From an uncultured Lachnospiraceae bacterium (GTDB taxonomy: Bacteria; Bacillota; Clostridia; Lachnospirales; Lachnospiraceae): a stretch of 48,476 bases of DNA. The DNA is taken from the NCBI GenBank assembly GCA_902793995.1, contig CADBFP010000013.1, positions 1-48,476 on the forward strand, given 5' to 3'. Positions 43,506-48,476 of this stretch are shown one piece after another (position 1 is the stretch's first letter; every line of letters starts with the position of its first letter). A model generated the notes under the pieces. It saw only the letters and a program-made list of their open reading frames with translations, was not told the origin of the DNA and searched no databases. The translations under genes were made by a program, and so were the position numbers.

Positions 43506-43945
43506 CCGTTTTCCTCCCAAACAATGGTGAAGGGGCCGTCATTCACCAGGCTCACTTCCATATGAGCGCCGAAGACCCCGGTTTCCACCACCGGGCACGC
43601 CTCCCGGCAAAGCCCCACAAAATATTCGTATAAATCCTCCGCCTGCCGGCCGCCGGCGGCCTGGACAAAGCTGGGGCGATATCCCTTCCGGCAATCCGCA
43701 TAAAGCGTGAACTGGGACACCACCAGAAGCTGGCCTCCCACATCCGCCAGAGACAGATTGGTCTTGCCCTCCGCATCCGGAAATATCCGAAGCCCCAGCA
43801 TCTTTTTGGCCAGTTTGTCCGCCTGCTGCCGGGTATCCGTCTGGGAAACCCCCAGAAGCACCAGAAAGCCCCGGCCGATCCGGCCCACTGTCCGGCCCTC
43901 CACCTCTACGGCGGCCTCCCGAACCCGCTGCACTACTATTTTCAT
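43502..43945 (-). CDS. dtd: D-aminoacyl-tRNA deacylase
   Basis: 147 aa. SQFTLYAD and VNDGPFT are the two active-site motifs (the second usually reads NxGPVT; here the fifth residue is Phe). Dtd releases D-amino acids and glycine from mischarged tRNA. It overlaps ruvA by 4 nt. Confidence 0.96.
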   Translation of the reverse strand: MKIVVQRVREAAVEVEGRTVGRIGRGFLVLLGVSQTDTRQQADKLAKKMLGLRIFPDAEGKTNLSLADVGGQLLVVSQFTLYADCRKGYRPSFVQAAGGRQAEDLYEYFVGLCREACPVVETGVFGAHMEVSLVNDGPFTIVWEENG

Positions 43946-43963
43946 ACCGCTGTCCTTTCCCCC

Positions 43964-45343
43964 TTAAGGATTCCCCTCTTCTCCGGGGTCCGGCGTCGTG
44001 GCAGGCACCGTAGTCTCTGCCGCTTCCGTTTCCGCCGGAGCGGTGGCAGGCGGCGTGGTGGTGGAACGGGTAGGCGGGGTTTCCGACTTTACCGTTACCT
44101 CCAGCCGGGGGCCCGGCAGGGGCGTGAAGATTGTCTCATCCTCACAATGCACTTCCACCTGCAGAATATACTTGCCCGGATTGGAGGCATAATCCGTCAC
44201 ATCCACCGAAAGACTGATGGTTGCCGGGTCGAAACCCTGGAAATCCGCTTCCAGGCCACGAATGCTCACCGTCACGGAGGTATCGTATTCATAACGATAT
44301 CCCTTTTCCTCCCCAATCAGGCGCAGCCCCCTTACCGTAAAGTCCCGCACCACCAATTCTTCCACCGACACGGCGACCGTGAAAAGCTGTTCCTCGCCCT
44401 CCATCAGTTCAATGCCCGGCGGCAGGAAATAAGAGATATCCATCTCAAAGACCTTTGTTTCCGTCACATCCCGCAAATTCAGGGACCCTGCGGGAATCGT
44501 CAGGGCCGCTACATCCGCCAGCCGGCTCTTTAAGCCCTTCACCTGAAAACTGGGAAGCGTGCTGTGGCCGGTATAGCGGTAGCCTTCCGGCACCTGCCCC
44601 TTCATCTCGTCCACCGCTTCCTGGCTGATCACCACCGGCAGCACCTTCATAGTCTGAATCTCCACACTGATCATGGAGCTTCCCGTGCTGACCCGGGTAT
44701 CCTTATAATCCTCCAGGCGCAGTTCCTCCCCCGTATTGGTAAAATACTGCAGCGAAGCTTCCACCTGGCCGCTTTCCGTCATCTGGGAAACATCCACTTC
44801 CGCCACCACAGAGCCGATTTTGTCCAGCACGGAGCTGGGGGCCGTTACCCGCACGCTGCGGGGGGTGGAGCTCAGGTTCCCCACGAAGTATCCCTCCGGC
44901 GGCGTTTCCGGCGACTCCACCGTCACCGTGAAGGTTTTGGAAACGATGCTTTCATACTTGATGGTCACCGAAGCGCTCAAGGGGGTGAGCTGGCTGTCGC
45001 TGATACTGGGATGAGAGCAGCTCACCTTAATGGGCACCGCCCCGTTAATGTCGATCATCTCTTCAATATTGGCGGTGGCCGTAAAATCCGAGGCTTTCAG
45101 GCCGTTCAGCAGAGATTTGGCGGCGCTGACCCGTACATTGACCGTCGGATTGACGCCCCCCTCCACCGTGTAGCTTTTGCCTGCCTGTTTCAGCAGATCC
45201 TCGTGCAGCAGATTCACGGGAATATTGTAAATGGTCCGCACATCCGAAGGGTCTGCCAGGGATATGATCACGAACCAGAGCAGAATAGCCATTACCACGG
45301 ACAGGAGTTTTAAGGGCCAGTTACTCAGCAATCTTTTCAGCAT
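43964..45343 (-). CDS. cdaR: CdaR (YbbR-repeat regulator of CdaA)
   Basis: 459 aa from the ATG at 45343 (AGGAGG 8 nt upstream); 43 extra codons upstream lack a ribosome site. One membrane segment (about 11-30) anchors the protein, with YbbR domains outside: repeats begin near YNIPVNLL, KTFTVTVES, LPVVISQE and VRDFTVRGLRL. A Thr/Pro-rich tail (STTTPPATAPAETEA) ends it, perhaps passing through the wall. CdaR controls c-di-AMP synthesis by CdaA. It overlaps cdaA by 23 nt. Confidence 0.92.
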   Translation of the reverse strand: MLKRLLSNWPLKLLSVVMAILLWFVIISLADPSDVRTIYNIPVNLLHEDLLKQAGKSYTVEGGVNPTVNVRVSAAKSLLNGLKASDFTATANIEEMIDINGAVPIKVSCSHPSISDSQLTPLSASVTIKYESIVSKTFTVTVESPETPPEGYFVGNLSSTPRSVRVTAPSSVLDKIGSVVAEVDVSQMTESGQVEASLQYFTNTGEELRLEDYKDTRVSTGSSMISVEIQTMKVLPVVISQEAVDEMKGQVPEGYRYTGHSTLPSFQVKGLKSRLADVAALTIPAGSLNLRDVTETKVFEMDISYFLPPGIELMEGEEQLFTVAVSVEELVVRDFTVRGLRLIGEEKGYRYEYDTSVTVSIRGLEADFQGFDPATISLSVDVTDYASNPGKYILQVEVHCEDETIFTPLPGPRLEVTVKSETPPTRSTTTPPATAPAETEAAETTVPATTPDPGEEGNP

Positions 45344-46268
45344 GGGGCTCACCTCCTGTCTTACTCTCCTGCGGCTGCGCTTCCTGTTTGGCCTCTGCCG
45401 ACGGCTGAGACTTCTTTTTCCGCCGTTTCTTGATTTCTCCTTCCAGATGCAATAGATCTGCGGATAGACCATCCTCGATGCTCAACAATTCTTTGCGCAG
45501 CTCATCCGGTTTCAAATTATGCAGCAGTTTCCCTTGTCTGGCCAGGGATACATCGCCGGTCTCTTCCGACACCACCACGATCCAGCTGTCCGTCACCTCG
45601 CTTAAGCCAATGGCCGCCCGGTGGCGGGTGCCCAGTTCCTTGCCTATATCCCGGTTGGAGGACAGAGGTAGATAGCAGGTGGCCGCCGTCACCTTATTCC
45701 CCTGCATGATCACCGCCCCGTCATGGAGGGGGGTATTGTGCTCAAATATGTTGATCAGCAGGGCGCTGGAGAGAATGCCGTCTATGCGGATACCGGTCTT
45801 GATGTATTCCCCCAACTCTATTTCCCGCTCCAGGCAAATCAAGGCGCCTGTGCGGTTTTTTCCCATGGTATAGGAGGCATCCAGAATTTCCTCTATGGCT
45901 TCCGGCGGATACAGCTTCTCCGTGTGGGAGCGGCCGGAACGCATAAAATAGCGGATATACTTTCCCTGTCCGATCTGTTCCAGGGCGGCCCTTAGTTCCG
46001 GCTGGAACAGAATCAAAAGGGCAATCACCAAAATGCTCAGCGTCCTGTCCGCAATAAAAGAAATAACATTTAGTTCCAGCACATTCGCCAAAATCACGAA
46101 AGCCAGCAGCACCACAATGCCCCGCAGCAGCACCCAGGCCCGGGAACGCTTGATCCACAGGAACAGATAATAAATCAAGACGGCCAGGAGCAGCATCTCG
46201 ATGATGTTTTTCGGTTCGATGGTTATGGCTTGTATCTGATGCCAGATACCTCTAAGGAACTCACGCAT
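45321..46268 (-). CDS. cdaA: Diadenylate cyclase CdaA
   Basis: 315 aa. Three N-terminal membrane segments (about 24-100) precede the DAC domain, with HDGAVI (DGA motif) and GTRHRAAIG (RHR motif), the active-site residues that make c-di-AMP from two ATP. The charged C-terminal tail (KKRRKKKSQPSAEAKQE) is longer than usual. It overlaps the next upstream membrane gene by 8 nt. Confidence 0.96.
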   Translation of the reverse strand: MREFLRGIWHQIQAITIEPKNIIEMLLLAVLIYYLFLWIKRSRAWVLLRGIVVLLAFVILANVLELNVISFIADRTLSILVIALLILFQPELRAALEQIGQGKYIRYFMRSGRSHTEKLYPPEAIEEILDASYTMGKNRTGALICLEREIELGEYIKTGIRIDGILSSALLINIFEHNTPLHDGAVIMQGNKVTAATCYLPLSSNRDIGKELGTRHRAAIGLSEVTDSWIVVVSEETGDVSLARQGKLLHNLKPDELRKELLSIEDGLSADLLHLEGEIKKRRKKKSQPSAEAKQEAQPQESKTGGEPHAEKIAE

Positions 46269-47253
46269 GGGACGCGTCCTCCTTATTCTCTTGGTTTTCC
46301 GCCGGCGGGACAGAAGGGCGGGCCTGGGCGCCGGAGCTTCTTTCCTCTCCGGCGGACAGGGCCATCTTGGGGACCGCCTTTACATAGTAATAGTACTCAT
46401 CATCCTCGAACTGTACCTGTTCCGTCTTCGCATAATTCAGGAAGCGGTGCAGGAAAGAAACCGCCAGCGCAAGGGGCAAAGCCGCCACGCTGCCCCAAAT
46501 CAGGCTCTCCGGCGCCGGGGGCCGGCGGAGAAAATCAAAGGTGGCCGCCAGCAGAATCGGATTCAGCAAGGCGCCGAAGCCCACGGCGATCTGCGGGGCA
46601 TAATCCGCCTTCATCCGGCTGATGAGAAACACCACCAGGGTAGTCAGGCAAAAACAAAACAGAACCGGCATCATCTCCTTGTGTTCGGCCATGCCCTTCA
46701 GCAGAAAGAGAAGCCGGTGCACCAGGGTATCCCCTTCCGGAGCGGAGAGATACTCAAGATTTTCCGCAATCAAACGGAGCAGGTAATACAGAATCACACC
46801 GCTGCCCACCGATACGAAGCCGCTTAAAACCCCTGTCACGCCTACAATCAGGGGAACCACGAAGGGAACCCGCCAAAGGAACAACAAAGGCAGCGCCACC
46901 AGGGTCAGGGCGGAAGCGGGCAGCATCAGATAACGGAGCAGGGCCAGAATCAGCAATACCACAAAGCAAAAAGCCGTAGCCTCCAGAGACAGGGCGCTGA
47001 GCTGAGCCAGAAGCCAGACGGCCGCCATGAAACTGAGATATTTCCAGGGCAATACCGCGCACAGGAGGGAAATGGCAATCACCACAATCATCCGCAGCAG
47101 GAAAGGACGCCCCGGGAAAAACTGGTTCAGGGTAAAAAAGGCGCAAAAAGCCATGACAGCCTTGGCCGCCATAGTGAGATAAACGCCCCAGGCCGCATAG
47201 ACGCGCTTTGCCAGGCGCCAGACCTCTGCCAGTTTTTCTCCTATGCTTCTCAT
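46261..47253 (-). CDS. Polytopic membrane protein upstream of cdaA
   Basis: 330 aa, about eight hydrophobic segments between residues 25 and 270. A cytoplasmic tail begins with EDDEYYYYVKAVPKMAL, an unusually Tyr-rich motif that I recall from Lachnospiraceae hypothetical proteins, then a Glu/Gln/Pro-rich end. It has no signature I know. Its start overlaps the upstream 147-aa gene and its end overlaps cdaA by 8 nt. Close packing suggests a role with c-di-AMP signalling, but this is guilt by association. Confidence 0.7.
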   Translation of the reverse strand: MRSIGEKLAEVWRLAKRVYAAWGVYLTMAAKAVMAFCAFFTLNQFFPGRPFLLRMIVVIAISLLCAVLPWKYLSFMAAVWLLAQLSALSLEATAFCFVVLLILALLRYLMLPASALTLVALPLLFLWRVPFVVPLIVGVTGVLSGFVSVGSGVILYYLLRLIAENLEYLSAPEGDTLVHRLLFLLKGMAEHKEMMPVLFCFCLTTLVVFLISRMKADYAPQIAVGFGALLNPILLAATFDFLRRPPAPESLIWGSVAALPLALAVSFLHRFLNYAKTEQVQFEDDEYYYYVKAVPKMALSAGEERSSGAQARPSVPPAENQENKEDASHA

Positions 47254-47693
47254 TCTTTTCCTCGACTGCGGTTTTCTTTGCCTCTGTTCAGATTCTGCAG
47301 CGCCTCCTCCAGGGCATAAATCCGCCCCAGCTGGCGAAATCTGCTTTTCTCCCGTTCCTGCTTCCGGTACGCTTTTTTATAAAGCCACACATGGGACAGG
47401 GCTGCCAGCAGCAGGCAAATCACCAATACCAGGAGATAAATCCGCAGCAGATAAATCCCCAAATTCACCACATCCGCAATCTTATAGCGGACAGTCCATT
47501 CATCGCCGTAGGCAATCAGCCCCAGCAGCACCGTCAGCCCGAAGGTAATGGTCACCGCAAAAAAGGCCTTCCAGAGCTCCAGGGTCATATAATCGTCAAA
47601 CCAATAATTCCGGGTAATAAAGCCCAGACGGGAATCCTTCTTTTCTTCCATGGCCAGACGGGTCATGATTATCAGCTTGTCTTTTTGCACCAT
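47250..47693 (-). CDS. Small membrane protein, first gene of the cda operon
   Basis: 147 aa. Two membrane segments (about 41-62 and 79-101) lie between a charged N-terminus (RLAMEEKKDSRLGFITRNYW) and a long basic C-terminal helix (YKKAYRKQEREKSRFRQLG). The ATG at 47693 follows GGGAGAGACAGCT. It overlaps the next gene by 4 nt. It heads the transcript unit with the 330-aa protein, cdaA and cdaR. Family not recognised. Confidence 0.7.
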   Translation of the reverse strand: MVQKDKLIIMTRLAMEEKKDSRLGFITRNYWFDDYMTLELWKAFFAVTITFGLTVLLGLIAYGDEWTVRYKIADVVNLGIYLLRIYLLVLVICLLLAALSHVWLYKKAYRKQEREKSRFRQLGRIYALEEALQNLNRGKENRSRGKE

Positions 47694-47751
47694 AGCTGTC
47701 TCTCCCTATGCACAGGACATAGTTAAATGGTATTGTAGCATAATTCTTTTC

Positions 47752-47801
47752 AAAAAAAAAGGAAAAGTCCTGCATTTCTTAAAAGAAAGCCGGACTTTTC
47801 C
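47752..47801 (-). terminator. Terminator of greA
   Basis: GGAAAAGTCC pairs with GGACTTTTCC around a second inner stem, followed by T9 on the minus strand. Confidence 0.9.
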
Positions 47802-47820
47802 CTAAACCCGAAGGGACTAC

Positions 47821-48288
47821 TTACTGGATTTCCAAAATCTTGAAGCGGATTTCGCCGATGGGGGCTTCCGCCACCACCTTCTGCCCTTTCTTTTTGCCCA
47901 GAAGCGCATGGCCGATAGGCGATTCATTGGATATTTTGCCCAGGGCGGCATTGGCTTCGGAGGACCCCACAATCTGGAAGGTCTGCTCCTTCTTGGCGGT
48001 TTCGTTCTTCACCCGCACCGTATGGCCCACGCTGACCACATCTTCGCCGATGGCTTCCGTATCGATCACCTCAGCGTTTTTGACAATGGCTTCCAGCTCG
48101 GCGATCCGGGCTTCAATGGCACGCTGCTCATCCCGGGCCACATCATATTCCGCATTTTCCGAAAGGTCGCCCTGTTCCCGGGCTTCTTTGATTTTCTTGG
48201 CAATTTCCTTCCGCTTCTGCAGTGTCAGCTCGGACAATTCTTCCTGCAGCTTTTCCAGCCCTTCCCGGGTAACGAGTTTCTTTTCCAT
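47821..48288 (-). CDS. greA: Transcription elongation factor GreA
   Basis: 155 aa from the ATG at 48288. A TTG at 48324 opens a longer frame but lies only about 8 nt behind the expected transcript start. The N-terminal coiled coil (REGLEKLQEELSELTLQKRKE, then REQGDLSENAEYDVARDEQ) carries the acidic tip D/E pair that enters the RNA polymerase secondary channel. The C-terminal globular domain ends ALLGKKKGQKVVAEAP. GreA rescues backtracked polymerase by RNA cleavage. It is monocistronic. Confidence 0.96.
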   Translation of the reverse strand: MEKKLVTREGLEKLQEELSELTLQKRKEIAKKIKEAREQGDLSENAEYDVARDEQRAIEARIAELEAIVKNAEVIDTEAIGEDVVSVGHTVRVKNETAKKEQTFQIVGSSEANAALGKISNESPIGHALLGKKKGQKVVAEAPIGEIRFKILEIQ

Positions 48289-48338
48289 ATCCTTTTGTTT
48301 CCCTTTCTGTATCACAGCGTTCAAAACACCGTTGCGTC

Positions 48339-48367
48339 ATTATACTCCCCCAAGGGGGCCTTGTCAA
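48339..48367 (-). promoter_or_regulatory. Consensus sigma-A promoter of greA
   Basis: Perfect TTGACA (48362-48367), 17-nt spacer, perfect TATAAT (48339-48344). The spacer holds the inverted repeat CCCCC-TT-GGGGG. Confidence 0.85.
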
Positions 48368-48476
48368 CCATCCTTTTCTTGAGTTTCCGCATTCTCACTG
48401 GGCAAGCATGTTACATATTTGTTGTTTTTGTGTAAAATCCGCATAAAAAAGAGGAATCTTCTTCTATGCTGTAGTA
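48368..48476. other. Right end without a recognised gene
   Basis: About 100 nt upstream of greA are AT-rich and hold no frame with a ribosome site on either strand; a neighbouring gene probably begins beyond the window. Confidence 0.5.

Overview
The window looks like chromosome from a Gram-positive member of the Clostridia, most likely an uncultured gut bacterium near the Lachnospirales. The evidence is a CIRCE element upstream of groESL, sigma-A type promoters, strong AGGAGG ribosome sites, CdaA/CdaR, an LCP protein, ZapA, a YkpA/YbiT-type ABC-F protein, and two membrane proteins of a kind I associate with Lachnospiraceae. Nearly all genes lie on the minus strand. No rRNA, tRNA, CRISPR array or transposase was found.

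Layout, left to right. 1-1271: a partial secreted protein with an internal duplication. 1485-3809: an ABC-F ATPase and a zinc-ribbon membrane protein, both on the plus strand. 3835-8436: Nudix hydrolase, DUF1287 lipoprotein, U32/RlhA-like protein, ZapA, HIT protein. 8515-14947: a surface-glycan cluster of flippase, GT2, DegT aminotransferase, SDR, ATP-grasp and MBL-fold genes. 14975-18491: MscL, then a module of HisC-like PLP enzyme, HTH-cytidylyltransferase fusion and LicD, which looks like production and transfer of an amino-alcohol phosphate (choline or ethanolamine type). 18500-24943: CPBP protease, TPR-GGDEF protein, 8Fe ferredoxin, HtrA, LCP protein, RpiB. 25076-29423: a MuiA-like protein, GroEL/GroES, and a small protein with a CCC-repeat tail.

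29552-39155 is an accessory island. It carries a complete type I restriction-modification operon in the order half-HsdS, HsdM, DinD, full HsdS, 4-fold beta-flower protein, DUF2188 protein, HsdR, YgjP-like metallopeptidase. Both edges carry gene fragments and a short shared sequence. 39180-48288 returns to housekeeping genes: HAD hydrolase, GlnRS, RuvB-RuvA-Dtd, then the c-di-AMP operon (CdaR, CdaA and two unknown membrane proteins), and GreA.

The gaps between genes are rich in small repeat families: REP-like palindromes, a MITE-like element with GCCCTC ends, and pyrimidine-rich CCTA repeats directly behind stop codons. The most promising biology is (a) the HTH-LicC/HisC-like/LicD module, which may make a CDP-amino-alcohol from a phospho-amino acid and regulate itself; (b) the island with a half-size specificity subunit plus two unexplained small genes; (c) the CCC-repeat protein beside groESL; and (d) the two unknown membrane proteins in the cdaA operon.
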